Part shown: positions 35,770 through 48,074 of the stretch, piece after piece | How positions within the stretch are numbered: position 1 is the first letter of the stretch | Layout of the letters: every line of letters begins with the position of its first letter | From: Macrocystis pyrifera | Lineage: Eukaryota; Sar; Phaeophyceae; Laminariales; Laminariaceae | NCBI GenBank assembly: GCA_031763025.1 | Contig: JASSKH010000005.1 | Span: 11,798,528-11,862,527, forward strand | Length of the DNA: 64,000 nt | Direction of reading: 5' to 3' | Program-made: the position numbers and the translations under genes | The notes under the pieces: model-generated | Told to the model about the DNA's origin: nothing | The model's database searches: none | What the model saw: only the letters and a program-made list of their open reading frames with translations

Positions 35770-35905
35770 AAATTAGAGAAACAGAAAATCTAGTCAATTT
35801 GAAAGAACCGAAAGTCCTCGATAAGGTGGGCCCTTGAATTAAATTAGAAAAAAAAAATCAAGTCAAATTGAAAGAGCCGAAAGTCCCCGTTAAGATGGGC
35901 CCTTG
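35770..35905. repeat. Two tandem units of about 72 bases
   Basis: AATTAAATTAGA, then GAAAGAACCGAAAGTCC and GGTGGGCCCTTG, is followed by a second copy with GAAAGAGCCGAAAGTCC and GATGGGCCCTTG. It abuts the 3' end of the minus-strand VWA gene, so it may lie in its 3' UTR. Confidence 0.75.
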
Positions 35906-35915
35906 CAGAAGTCGC

Positions 35916-38900
35916 TCACCCTTTGCTGGAGTGACCCTTTGCCCTGTAAGTCTGGAAAGACAAGCTGTCGTTGCCCGAACGTGCCGACTTGCGGTTCCTG
36001 CCGAGGGTTGCGCTCTCCGTCTCGTCGTTCACGGCACCACCCTGCCAGAACCGACGCGGTCGAACGACAAGAGGAGGGCGAGGGGGAGGGGAAGGCAGAG
36101 AGCTCGGGAAAAAAAAAATCTTCGCATGACACCCGTGAGGGTACACTATGGCGTCACTTTCTTAAGAGCCTGGGTGCTATGAATTCACGTCAACTGCTCC
36201 ATGCGTAGGCTGGGGAGGCAAGAGCTCGGGTGAAAGCCTTCGCATGACCCCCCGGGAGGGTACTGCAGAATCACTTTCCTAGAGCCTGAATGCTACGAAC
36301 TTATATGACTCCATGCGCAGGCTGGGGAGGTACAACCGCTCGGACAAAAAGCTTTCACATGGCCCCCGTAGGGTGGCGTCACTTCGCTTGAGCCTGAATG
36401 TTGATATTAACGTACATCACTCCTGCGCAGGCTCCCCTCGCGCTACTACAATACTATTGGCTTGACCGGTTGCCGCCGAGGCATGAAAAAGAAAATCGGA
36501 CCCAACAGTTCACCGCTTGGCAGACACCGATACCTTTTAGAGCACGGAACAAACGACACTGGCATTGTTTCCACGCCGTGATGCATCGTGTAACGGACGA
36601 AGCAGCTCGAGCGCATATGATGGGGCTGGTGTTTCCACCAAAATAATGCGGTGTGTTAACAAAATAATGCGGTGTGCTGGGTCGATGGCCCCCGACAACT
36701 ACTGTAGGTCTCACAGACCACGAGTGATCTAGCGAAAAAAGTGTTTTGCCTCTCGAACCAAAACGCCGCTGACTGTTGCAGAACGCCAACTTCCCCTCGT
36801 TGACTCCTCGAACGCCACGACCACCCCTCACCCGTCGGACAAAAATGCGCTGCCTATTCCCCCCTTTGGTAAAATACCGTCACGGCACGGACGACGTCAA
36901 GCTACGAAATCATTCCAAAAACAGGCCTGCTCGCTCTCCAGCCTACTGCGTACGTTCGCGCGAGAAAGCCACTGTCGAGCTCCGAGACAGCGGCCCGAGA
37001 CTGCAATCACCCCTCGGCAAAATGGAGTGCCTAATTTTGTTTTGTAGCAATATTTTACCAGAAAACGCCATGGCATAGATGACGTCGATCTCTAAATGCA
37101 ACATCCGACGTGGCTTGCTCTCTATTACGGGGGGCCATAGTTAATAAGACCAAATATTGTTGGTAAAAATAGGGAAATATATAGGTTTTTGTGTGTACCG
37201 TAGGTCCTATTTACTATGGTCCCCCGTAATAGTCCAATACGGCAAAAATCGTGGGAGAAAGTCTACCGTCGAGCGGACGACTGCAACAAACCATCACAGG
37301 CCTTGGGTGCCAAGCGCGTATGTAACGATTTCAACTGGCCCAGCCAATTGGCCCAGCACTTGATCAGCGCAACCCACCTCGTCCTGTGCGGCCGCCGGGC
37401 GACCACCCTCGGAGGACTGAGCGGTGACGAGCTCGTTGTCTAAAGCCGCCATTTCTGAACCGAAACGCTGCACCTGCAAGCAAGGTGGCGCGAGTGGGAA
37501 ACGAATGATAGTCAATGCCTCGTCAACCAACGCGCATCAAACCATGTGTAGCCCCGCCCATGCGGTTGAGTTGATGCGTTCATCATGGGGGACCACAAGT
37601 AGTGCTGCATGGTACCACGTCAACGAGCGACTGGACGAAAGGGACGGTGAGACGGCGTAGTTGACGAGGACTAGGGAGGAAACAGACCAAAACGGCGTGC
37701 CGTGCGCTCAGCAGAAGAACGTTTCTCCACGACGAGTATTGGTGAGTGTCTCAAGAGCATGGTCATGTGTTGACCCAGGATCCAGAATGCATCTGTTGGC
37801 TCATGAACATCGACGTATTTTTCGTGCATTCGTGGATTTCCACAGCGACTCGATGCAACACCTGAACGCGACACCTCTCCTGATTCGTCTTAACAATATT
37901 GATGATATCATCCCGACGTCTGCCCTGGATTGAACTGCACCACTACGTAAGGTCCGAGCTTCTTCGCGTGGCCCATGCTGTAATAATCGTCACGTATTTT
38001 CGGCAACTTTTCCACCTTAAAAGGCATCATGCCTTGGACTCCCAAAAGAGATAGAGCTCCACGGCACTTGTTTCGTAATGCGCAGCATCTTCCGCTGTGT
38101 TGCTTTAATTGTTGAGTTTACCGTCTAGTGCACCGCTCTGTCTGGACATCATGAGGGTCACTATTATTAATAGGATCCAATACAAACATAAAAACGGTCC
38201 TTATATAGCGACACCAAGTGGAATATAGCACAAGGGCAACACACGCAAGTCAAAAGCAAAAGCACAAATCAGTCCACCTTAAAAAAAAAAAAAAAACAGC
38301 CACGAACAAATCGTACAGAAAGCAAGGTATCGACACTAACCTGCTCCTGTGCCTTTTTCGTTGCGGAATTCCTCGTCATAAGGTTGCTCCAGGCGCGCAT
38401 GGACACCCTCGTCGACTGGTAAGCGCCCCTGCTGGCCATGCTTCCAGCTTGCGATGCCGCGTGGCCGGCGACCACCGCCATCTAAAAATAGGCGGAGCGG
38501 GCATTCCACCCCGTCAACAACGACAGAAGCATTAAACAACAGCAGTAGCACCGCAGCAGCAGCATCCGCAGTAGCAGCAGAGCATCAACAACAGCAGCAG
38601 CAACAGCAGCGACAACAGCAGCAGCAACAACAACAACAACAACAACAACAGAGCAGCAAAAGCAGCAGCAAACGCGGCAACAAGAGAGCAGCAGCAGCAG
38701 CAACAACAACAACAACAACAACAGCAGCAGCAGAGAGGCAAAAACAGCAGCAAACGCACCAACAAGAGAGCAGTAACAGCAACAACGGTCGCAAGAGGGT
38801 GAGGAAAACAAACCAGAAAAGTACGCAGATGGCCTGGAATCATAGACCCGAGTTGAAACACGCACCCACAATCCGCGTCCTCGAATATCTGGGGGGGGGG

Positions 38901-41900
38901 GGGGGCATACAGATTTCTGGAAAGCGAAAACAAAAATACAACTTCGACGTCTCTCGATGCTGCAGAAATGTCGCTTGGCAGAAAACATGACCTTCGGCAC
39001 GTAGCATAAGTCAAATTGTCCCGTAGCCGTTCTATGGTCAAGGTTTTGCCTTGCAACCAAACGCTAATAACGCAAGCAAAAACAATACCACAGAAAGGCA
39101 GGAACACAGCGAAACGGACGAGTCGGCGCTTGAAAGAAGGACAAGACGGCGCTTTGAACACGACATAAATCATATACCCGGTGTATATTTCCCTTGAACA
39201 CTCGTTTTTGGCGGACCAGGACCCTGTCGGTCAACCGACACGCGCATAGAGCGTAGACATCTCGAACATCACCCTCAACGCGAGGGGCAACAGATAGACC
39301 CGCAAAATAGACACGAAATTTGATCGCATGCACCAATGTAGAAAACTGTAGAAAGGAAGTTGTAGCACGCGCTGCGATTCAGACTAAAAGCGAGTCCATA
39401 CCGAGCGATACCGGCCGTGAAATAAAAGAAAAAAGGATACCCTATGGTACCACGGCCTGTACCACGACCAAGAACAGACTCTCGCCCCGCTGGCCTTACC
39501 GACATCGACCTCTCTGCCACTTTTTTGCTCCTGGTCACTTTCTGGGTCCTCGTGAGCACGCGCATGCACTTCATGCCATCGGGCCGGGTGTAGCAGATCT
39601 GGACCTGTGCATCGATCGGCGTGCGAAACGCAAACGCAAACGGCTTGGGGGTCACCGGACGTCCAAAATATCGTTCCACGAAAGCCGCTTTCGTCCCGAA
39701 ACTCCTCGGGACTCAACCTTTGTGTGCGTTGGCAGAGTGTGTGCGTCTCGCGTCCAAATTTTGGAGAGACATAAAATAAGGGGTGTTGTCCGCGTCCTAC
39801 GGTGACAGTATACGTAAAAGCGACAACACGTGCATCGCTCATCTCCTGGTGAAGACACACGTCGCCGAAGAAACAACAATCCGGTCCGATCATCGACGAA
39901 AAAACGAACAGCAGCGAGCCGAACAGAGAAGACAGAGTTTTGCACTCGTCGCTTTCCGGTGACAATACAGTCACATCCGCACTCGCAATGGCCAAAACTA
40001 AACACATCAATCGACCGCTTTTCGTCGCCCGTTTTTTTAGCACCCGTGTCCTTCGTCCTCCCTTCTACCCTGTCGTTTTACGAGCTGTTTCTCCCTCTCA
40101 ACCCAACCAAAAACGCCTCTTCTCCCCACCTGGAAAGGAAGGAATGCCGGGTTGGTGGCATCTGCGTCCACCACCACCGCCGCCGCCGCGGTCTTACCCC
40201 CGTCCTGAGCCTTTTGCGCTGGAGCGGGTACGCGCCCACCCTGCCCAGCAGCCGCCGGCCCCTCGCCACTGTTCGCACTCACAGCCGGAGACTCTGCCGG
40301 ACCTGCGACCTTGACGGAGGCGGTGTTGGCGTCCCCAGAAGACGGGGGGAGGGGGGACGCGGCGGCGGCGGTGGCGGCAGCGGTGGCGGCGGCAGCGGTG
40401 GTGGCAGTCTCCGCAGCCGGGGGTGTGGGGACGGAAGCAGAGGAAGAAGAAACCACGGGGTATTTGATGCCCATCGCCTTGCGCTCGGCCTTGCTGCGTA
40501 CTTGGTACTCGAAGTTGAGCTCGGTTTCGCGAGTCACCTATAAAACGAATGGAGATAGTTACACAGAGAAAAAAAGAGAGGCCGGACATTGTGTAGGGGG
40601 GCTCCGCTCAACATGGGTTCGGCCATTATGGGGGACAACAGTTGGTTAGGCGGTGGCAGACGAAGAGGGTTGGAGATTGGTCGTCTTCTAGGGTGGCTCA
40701 TGCCGTCGATTGTATCATACCCCCCCGTCAGCATTGCATGCCGTAAGGCGTGCCTATTCAGCTAAGAGCCGAAATTATTTTCTTTCTTTCTTTTTTTCTA
40801 ACCCATCACTTTCATCTTCCGGCTCTCTGGACAAGCCGTGGTCACAGGGTGTCTTCCTAACTCCCGCCCCCTGGCACTTCCCGCCATTTTTATCGTGCAG
40901 AGAGGGTTCAGCATTCCCACCGTTCGTCGAGCTTTATCAATTTGTGCTTAGTCAAAAGCTCTCGCGCTCTCCGCGATGAAACATGAAACACATCGACAAC
41001 CCAAGGAACACCTGAAATCATTCCAAGCAAGAGAATTCCACCGTCGATTCGGCCATGACAGCAACGTGCCACTCGCGGCGTGTGGTTGAACTCACGTTGC
41101 CGACGTCCCTGTCGAGAGTGTTCGTGTCAGACCCGACGTCGGCGTTGCGGAACTTGAGCCCCCTGTGCAGGGTCACACGAACGGAAACCTTTTATTGTGC
41201 ACAAAGACACAAAGACAGAGAGAGGCAGAGAGAGACAGATATATAGAGAGAAGACAGACAGACGGACAGACAGACAAATCCACAGATACAGACAGATATA
41301 CAGAAAGACGAAGAGACAAAAGAGACAGAGAGGCGAGAGAGACAAGAGAGACACACACAGACAGAGGAACACACATAGACAGAGAAACACACAAGAGATA
41401 CAGAAAGAGACAGGGGGAGACACAAAGGCAGATAGAAAGAGAGGCAAGGATATACACACGGGCAGAGAGAAAGAGATAGACGGGTCGGAAGAAGAGGGTT
41501 CGGGAGGCGGCATCCATTCAGGCCCCAGGGATACGTACAGTAAAATATACAAACAGGATATAATACAAAAACACAACGCCTATCGATGGGAAACCGTATG
41601 GGATCAGCAGCGGCGGTTGTCTAAGCAAGGTATTTCGTGCCAGCAGTTCTTGTCATTGGCCCAACCTATTCAAAAGGGGAAACACAAAACAAATCACAAA
41701 AGCAAGAGAGAGAAAACGCTGCAGATGGCGACCTCGCCTTTGGTGGTGGGTGACCGTCAGAAGAAAAACAGAATTGACACCAACATGTTCCAACTCGGAA
41801 AAAAACGTATGCCGTGAAGCTCAAGGCCCCGCCCTCCGCCTTCACCAAGGATGACCTGGGCAAAATTGCGATCGAGAAAAAAAAAAAAAACGCGGAGGCC

Positions 41901-44900
41901 TAACCGGGCGTGATGGCGTACATAGTAGTCACCGTCCGTTCCCTTTCCCTCTCGTTTCCGTCCTGCCGAAACAGAGACCGTACCTTGGACGCAAGAATCG
42001 GGTTGGCCAGGATTCCGGCGAAGTTGGAGGCCAGCTCGGAAGCTTTGACCCGGGTGATGGTGCCGCCGGACTTGTCGGCCATGGTTCCGAGATTTTCGAG
42101 GTCGCAGGCGTCGCTGTCTACGGAGACGACGACGTCGACCGTTACGCCATTCTCCACCGACTGGATGCATGGCGGGGGGGGGGGGGGGGGGGGGGGGCGC
42201 ATTAGGAAGCGGGCAGAGACGAGGCCGGTCGGTTGTGGTGTCACTCACACACACGGCAGTAGGTGGTGGGTGCTAAATGCGTTCCATGTACGTTCAGTAT
42301 TATACCGTGCAAGGAAGCTAGAGCCTACCAGAATACGTGCAAGGAAGCTAGAGCTACCAAAATACGTGGGGTGTTCACTTATAAAGGCCAACCACTGAGG
42401 TACTCCGTGAGCGCTGGCTGAGGAGCTTAGTGGTTTTTGTTTTTCATCAACGAACGAAAGAAGTCCGGGGCTCAAACCCCACCAAACGAAAGCGTGGATT
42501 CGTGGGCGTTGGTATGTACGTGGTGAGGGAAGGCGTGAGACGAACCCCGAAGGGCCAACCATGGAGCAAAAAACGACAATGATCATCGAGAGGAAGCCCT
42601 TCGCAGATTTATATCTAGTCGCTACCAAGGTTCGCATAAATAAAAATGTTTCAAATCATTACACCGCGAGGCATTCCATGGAACCCACTGCGAGAGGAGT
42701 ATAGCGCTACCAATGCATACGTATCAGGTAATGTGTCAGGCGTCAGGGAACGCGCACGAACTACATCGAAGGCCCACCCGTGGAGCAAGAGACGCGATGG
42801 CTTCTCCGAGAGGAGACTATTCGCATATACTTCATCTATTTCTAGCGTTCGCTAAAACAAAAACATACAAAGAATATACCAAGCACGTACAGCCGTCAAG
42901 CACGAGAAAGCGTAACGCATACCAGGTGCCAGGTATCGAATTACCATGCGCAGCTTGCAGATACGAGTTTCGACGAACGCCTCCATCTCACAGATGGTAT
43001 ACACCTCGTATATGCTTATTTTTAAATAAATATAAGATGCATCGTGAAGCAAAAACAGCTCGTGCTACATTTTTACACACCGAAGCGACAACTACTGCTG
43101 TAGATAAAGCACGCACCTCGATCCCCAGCTGGTCGTAGAACTGTTCGGCGGCCTCCCTTTCCTCGTCGTCCTTGAGGTCGTCAAGCGCGCCGAGGCCCAC
43201 ATTGGCCAACCCATCAGTACAGAGAACCAGGCGCGAGCCACGACCCCCACGCTCCTGAAACAAAACAACCAGACAAAACGAGTTGTGAGTCATCAAGTTC
43301 GATTCAGTTTCAAGACGCGCTTTTAAAAAAAAAAAAAAAAGAACCACGAATTCTGGTGAGCACCGAGATGGGTAGTGCCCCATCAGCAGCCACAAGCAGC
43401 AAACGCTGAAGGGGTTACAGATACGGAGCCTGGAGATGATCTGCAGATTCATTGCTTGGGGAGTGCGGGTTATTTCGTGTGGAAACTTCGGTGGCATTCT
43501 CCATCCCCCGACCACGATATTGCGACGACGACGGTAACTGCAGACAGTCCCGTGCGTAAAAAAACTAAGGCGTGCTTTAAGTTGCAGCGAAAAATCCCCA
43601 TCACCTACATTCCGCGGAGCGGTGTAACCACGATACCCTGGTATAGCGCAACACGGCATGCACCAAAAGCAACCCTTCCCAGCGTCGACCACTGCTTCTT
43701 CGGAGAAACCGCAGAGCCATTTGTTTTTTACCCCAAAACTCTCTCAGCGTTCCCCAAACCCGTCCAGTTCTCGCCCAGCGTTCTGGTTTTGTTCACGATC
43801 GCTCAGCCCCTTACTCGTCACCCAGATAGGTGGAACAGAAGCATTAACTAATTTTTTTGCGATATTGCATAAAAAACGCCTTCGAGGTACCATGCCGCAC
43901 CAAAAGGACCCGGGCAGCCCATATCGCACACCACAAAACCGGGGAACCATACCGTTCGAAACGGAACCCGGGAAACATATCGTACAGAAATCGGAACCTG
44001 GGGAACTACACAGTTCAAAAACGAACCGAACCGGGGAACTGAACCGCACCTTACAAAACAAAAAAACTGAAGCAAGAGACACCACACCAAACAACAAAAA
44101 CGGAATCAACCGGGGAATCACACAGTACAAAAAAAAACGGAACCGTGGTGTGGAATCACAAAAAAAATATCGAAAGAAAATTCCACCCCACGCCCCCAAT
44201 GCCTCCCACTCCCCTACCCCCCAAAACCCCGCCCGCTTTTGTCTCCCTCTCGCCTTAAGCATCGATAGACCCGCGACAACCGCCGGACCCAGGGCGGTCG
44301 GACCCCCCTCCTCCAGGGCGAAGAGGCGGTCGGCCAGTCGCTCGCGCGCCTCCGACACGGGCCTGGACAGGGGGTAGGCCCGGCCGACCTCCCTCAGCGC
44401 CTCGCCGTCGGACAGGCGATCGCCAGCGACGACGCGGGAGTCGCCGGAGCCGTCCCCGATGAGACACACCTCGGCGTTGAACGTCACAAGCCCGGCGTGC
44501 CGAGAAGGCGTGTCCTTGGCCATGATCTGAGTTATTGGGGGGTTGGAGGTGGGGGTGGGGGTTGTGGGGGTGGGGACGGGCGTGAGGAGGGGGGGGGGGG
44601 GGGCTCACGATAACTCGGGTATGTCGGGAAAGAGCCGTACTTTCGGGGAGAAGGAGCAAGAACAGCGTGGCACCGCCTGTTTTAGACACGCTTAGCAGAA
44701 TTTCCAACCAGAGACTGGACCCCGGCGTGCTCCGTCCCGGCACTGTAGGAATGCGAGGGTTTTTATGGACATACGACTACAGCCATCGAAAGCAATGAGT
44801 ACCCCTTCCCCCCTCCCCTCAGCTGATCGGAGGCCTCGGGTGCTTCTCGCGGTTTTCTGACTTGCGGCTACAATCTGAATCAAGTGCAACATTTCTATGG

Positions 44901-46285
44901 TTCTGGCGTGAACAAACAGCACAAAACATTATGGTACGCGAGGCCAGCCTAACTCTGCCTGGCCGTGATGACGAATCAGAAATGCTACAGCCGACCGATG
45001 CCCTAGACTCGCGAGCGGGAAGGTCGGACACGGGACACCCGACCGTCGAGTCCTGCAGCAACAGCACGACCGTCTAGTTCCGTCGTCACAGGAGCCCCCG
45101 TCCAAGCCGTTGCCACGAGCTTCCGACGGAACGGCATTGCTCAACAATTCGCTCTCTCTCATCACGCTCCACAGCACCAGCACCTACCTGTAGCTGTGCG
45201 TCGATGGCCGCTTGCATAGACTGCAGCCTGGAGACGTACGTCATTCCACGCTTCTGGCCCGGCATGAGCTGGTTGCGGTCGTCCTGCCGAAAAAAAAAAA
45301 CAAGACGCCACACATAAGAACGAGACACGAAAAAAAAAGCAGGAAAAATAGCAAATTTACCGATTCGTGCCCATTTTTGGTGCCGACGGCATGCATATCA
45401 TCACCGGCCGCCACGCAAAGCGCAGTACCGTACGGAAGAACGAGCATCATTCGCCTGAAACGCTCGAACTCACAGCTATAGCTTAAGGTATCTGTAATAA
45501 AATGTATTTAAGAGCAAGAACGCAAAGTCGAGCATCAACCACTCAATCGGTCGAACTCACAGCAGGCGTATTTTGTAAAATGTATTCAAGATCAACGTAC
45601 GTGTAGCTGCTGTAACCGTTGAGCACCGCTCCTTGCAAGCGCGGCATCACAGGGGTGTACTCGTTATCGTGCATGGTCGTAGTCATATGACCATAGACCC
45701 TCGCATCCCTACAGGGGGGGGGGGGGGGGGGGCTAGGGGGAGAAGATGGGGAAGGAGGCGTGCAGGCCGCGTTCATCGAGCACCTCGGCATTAGCATGAG
45801 CACCCACGCCACGAAGCACACACTATAACGCCATAAAACGGCATTGCACGGTTACAGCGGATACCTTCTACGTACTGCCTGTAGCGTGGGTGCTGGTAGA
45901 GAGGCGCAATTGGACGCGACTCGAAGAAAGGGGCTGGACCCTTCTCGTGATAAATAAGACAAGGCACGTACCGTAGCGGGGAGGGATGGGGGGGGGGGGG
46001 AGCGACCCCCGGGTTTGAGTTACGACTTCGAGTAGGAGGGAGGAGAAACAAACGGCGGAGCTAATAAATGGGATGGAGAAAACACCTGTTTACGTACACC
46101 AGGAAAATACGTAGAATAGGCGAGCATGTACGGCACGCACAGCGGTGCTTTTAGGCAAGTCGGGGACCGTTTCGCAAAAGATGAGAAAAGAGACCACAGA
46201 TGTTCACATAGAGAAAAAAAGAAGAAAAAAAAGAAGAAGAAAAAAAAAAAAAGTGCCTGCAGTTCCACGGCCGATTAAAAAAAAA

Positions 46286-46320
<35 letters not shown>

Positions 46321-48074
46321 AAAAGTTTGACTTTTTAGGTTGGATACGTACCCCTTCTTGGCTGACCTAGTCACGACAATAGACCATCTACTCTACTCTA
46401 TTAGTATTACGGGGGTCCATAGTTAATAGGACCTATGGTGTGCATAAAAAACAACATATTTACCTATTTTTACTGACAATATTTGGTCCTATTTACTATG
46501 GACCCCCGTAATAGTATCGGGTAACAAGTGGGTAGAGTAGACATGAATGAGGTACTACAGCAGTAGTGGTCCCTCAACAGTAGTCCCGATTAAGTAGTGC
46601 CGGTTGCCCGCTATAGTGACCGACCGTGAAGTCGCTTGGCACGGACGGGACAATAACAACGCGTGCGGCAGTGTGCGGAGTAATTAGTGCCGGTTGGTTG
46701 CCGCAATAGTGTCAGCACTGTTAGCTGGCGCATACAGGCACCAAAGAGGGACCACCACTGAAAAACGAATCGCGCAAAATCGAGGCAAAGGCTTGCCAGC
46801 TCCTCCAGCGAGGCATGGTCTACGACAGCGCTCATCACCACGGCGGCGTGAACGGAGTCACGAACACCCCCGCAAAACCAACCCCCTTATTTCAACGACG
46901 CTTACCCCCGAACCGAGCAGCCGACTCATGTCCTTGGTGCGGTCGCCCCTCAGAGTCAACCGACCTTCCACTGCCGTCGTCACGCACATGGAGCCGGAGG
47001 TGTCGATCACGAATAGCACAGCAGATTCGTCCTTGTTTTTTTTTTTTTTTTTTTCGTTCCGACAGAGAAAGGAGGAGACGAGGGGATAAGGACCGGGAGG
47101 ATTACACGGGTTATCGTTTTGTTGGAAGGGTTTCAAGGTAATGAAGGGACAGACGACTTGCGCTACCGGCTCCCATGGCGGAACATCCGTTAATTTCAGC
47201 GTATACCGTAGAGAAACAAGACAAGCAGCCAGCGTGTGAGCGCGTTTTCCTCGAAAATAAAAGCCCGTATCATGCCACCCGGGATCGATGTAAGAGGAAT
47301 ATTGAGGCGTGCTGTTCATGTAACCACGATGATCGCCTTAGGAGTCTGCCAAACCGACTATGTGTCTGCCCTCGGATAAGTATCACGTATGCCGATCGAA
47401 ATATGAGGTTCCTGGAGGGCGTGGTTGACCAAAAAAACAACAAGTACAAGCCAGTCAGAATAGACTACCGCAACAGCGGCAACAGCAGTAACGGCACATC
47501 CGCAGCAGCGATAACAGTTTCCCTGACCCCTATTTCCACATGTATGTATGCCGCACCTTGTCGTCACCCCCTCCCTTGCCCTGGGCGACGGCGTTCGCGA
47601 TGGGAGCCATCTCAAGGACATAATCCACGCTATCCTGCCCCTTGATCGGCTTCTCCATGTCGTCCAGTTCCAAGCGGTTGACCTCGCCGCAGTACTCGCA
47701 GGTCCAGTCGTAAGCACCCTCCACAAATGCGTCGCCGTCAGATTCAGCGTCAGCTTTCGCGACACCGTTAGACTTGGCGTCCTCATCTCCTGCTCCGGCT
47801 GCACCCCCCCCCCCGCCGACGCCGCCGCCGCCGCCGCCGCCGCTGCCGCCGGGGGGCGGGGCGACGGCGAAAGCTTCAAGCTAGCACCCCCTTTTCCGGC
47901 CACGGCCGATTGGCTTTCGGCAGCGGCGGTGGTGGGCTTGTGAGGGACGGGGGTGAGGACTGACACGGCGCTAAGGCACGCCCCGCAGCCGCTGCAGATG
48001 GTCGGGTCCCCCGTGGCGTAGGGCGCCGCGTTGCCGAGAGCTGCCATATCGACGTTCAGGATGTTCGTGTCCAC
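35916..48074 (-). CDS. VWA-domain protein with Sec23/24-like zinc ribbon
   Basis: Twelve exons traced, in transcript order: 48074-47557, 47031-46906, 45283-45188, 44526-44254, 43254-43117, 42160-41984, 41188-41096, 40537-40130, 39604-39500, 38481-38341, 37473-37378, 36041-35916 (stop). All boundaries are phase 0. The zinc ribbon has CSGCGACL near the start and WTCEYCGEVN later, as in the Sec23/24 zinc finger. The VWA domain has VLFVIDTSGSM (MIDAS DxSxS), GGPTALGPAVVAG (the MIDAS Thr) and SRLVLCTDGLANVG. After it come DVVVSVDSDACDLENLGTMA, a beta-rich segment with VTLHRGLKFRN, a low-complexity Ala/Pro stretch, YTRPDGMKCMRVLTRT, and a basic Ser-rich tail. VWA plus Sec23-type ribbon occurs in circularly permuted Ras proteins and relatives; no GTPase motif is seen here. 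It is probably an intracellular metal-dependent scaffold. An 11-base G run at 47813-47823 splits the frame between the zinc pairs. One exon may be missing between the last two. Confidence 0.8.
36083..36430. repeat. Three tandem units of about 115 bases
   Basis: Each unit has AGCTCGGG/CGCTCGGA, TTCGCATGAC or TTTCACATGGC, CCCG(T)GAGGGTA or variant, GTCACTTTC or variant, GAGCCTGAATGCTA and variants, and ends GCGCAGGCTGGGG. Units start near 36083, 36211 and 36330. The block lies in the last intron of the VWA gene, just before its terminal exon. Divergence between units is moderate. Confidence 0.75.
37135..37229. mobile_element. MITE, copy 4
   Basis: TTACGGGGGGCCATAGTTAA at the left, TTTACTATGGTCCCCCGTAA at the right, flanked by TA on both sides. 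The centre has ATATTGTTGGTAAAAATAGG. It lies in the VWA gene, between exons 37473-37378 and 36041-35916. Confidence 0.85.
38540..38785. repeat. Imperfect CAG/CAA repeat tract
   Basis: About 240 bases of CAGCAGCAA-type triplets on the + strand, in the intron before VWA exon 38481-38341. All six frames give homopolymer-like shadows (poly-Gln, poly-Leu, poly-Cys). I see no reason to call it coding. Confidence 0.85.
41200..41480. repeat. GACA/GAGA-rich low-complexity tract
   Basis: AGAGACAGA, GACAGACAGAC and ACACACACAGACAGA repeats on the + strand lie immediately 5' (on the minus strand) of VWA exon 41188-41096. On the transcribed strand this is a long CT-rich run ending in an AG acceptor, so it may serve as an extended polypyrimidine tract. 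Confidence 0.7.
42300..42860. repeat. Local duplications in a VWA-gene intron
   Basis: TACGTGCAAGGAAGCTAGAG with its flank is repeated 31 bases apart at about 42300-42365. A diverged pair of about 150 bases follows: GGCCAACCATGGAGCAA...ATCGAGAGGAAGCCCTTCGC (about 42553-42605) and GGCCCACCCGTGGAGCAA...CTCCGAGAGGAGACTATTCGC (about 42770-42830). Confidence 0.6.
45455..45600. mobile_element. Short repeat element, family B relative
   Basis: Two copies of TCGAACTCACAGC (45466 and about 45551) each lead into TGTATT(T/C)AAGA near AAAATGTATT. They resemble the ends of the element at 19845-19992. It lies in the VWA intron just upstream (on the transcript) of exon 45283-45188. Confidence 0.45.
46407..46511. 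mobile_element. MITE, copy 5
   Basis: Left TTACGGGGGTCCATAGTTAA and right TTTACTATGGACCCCCGTAA with TA on both sides. The centre is in the opposite sense to copy 3 (TTTACTGACAATATTTGGTC at the right). It lies in an intron of the VWA gene. Confidence 0.9.
46550..46730. repeat. Dispersed repeat shared with 62925-63110
   Basis: Shared words include CAGTAGTGGTCCCTC / CAGTGTCGGTCCCTC, TAGTGCCGGTTGGTTGCCGC here and its complement GCGGCAACCAACCGGCACTA at about 63015. Both contain internal inverted copies of TAGTGCCGGT, suggesting a hairpin-type non-autonomous element. Confidence 0.6.

Larger units (their letters stand above)
29956..35915. other. 6 kb between the methyltransferase and the VWA gene: no recognised gene
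   Basis: A poly-C run of about 43 bases at 30121-30165 follows the methyltransferase stop by 165 bases. A + strand frame at 32374-33066 (230 codons) has a hydrophobic start that could be a signal peptide, and a minus frame at 30905-31315 looks protein-like, but neither shows a motif I know. Frames at 31586-31891 and 35041-35559 are similar cases. A 27-base poly-C run lies at about 34507-34530. The TTGGAATTAGAGT word near 34970 recurs at 63354 and 63550. Confidence 0.4.

Noticed and set aside
38454..39173. Gln-rich (+) and Leu/Cys-rich (-) open frames up to 213 codons
   Set aside because: They read through a CAG/CAA repeat in an intron of the minus-strand VWA gene; real exons lie on either side.
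41127..41817. Long Cys/Leu/Ser-rich and Arg/Thr/Asp-rich open frames on both strands
   Set aside because: Produced by the GACA/GAGA low-complexity tract. Only the short phase-0 exon 41188-41096 is supported.
43658..44523. 239-codon + frame and 259-codon - frame over the same interval
   Set aside because: The minus frame is only partly coding: exon 44526-44254 is real, the rest reads into the intron. The + frame is its shadow.
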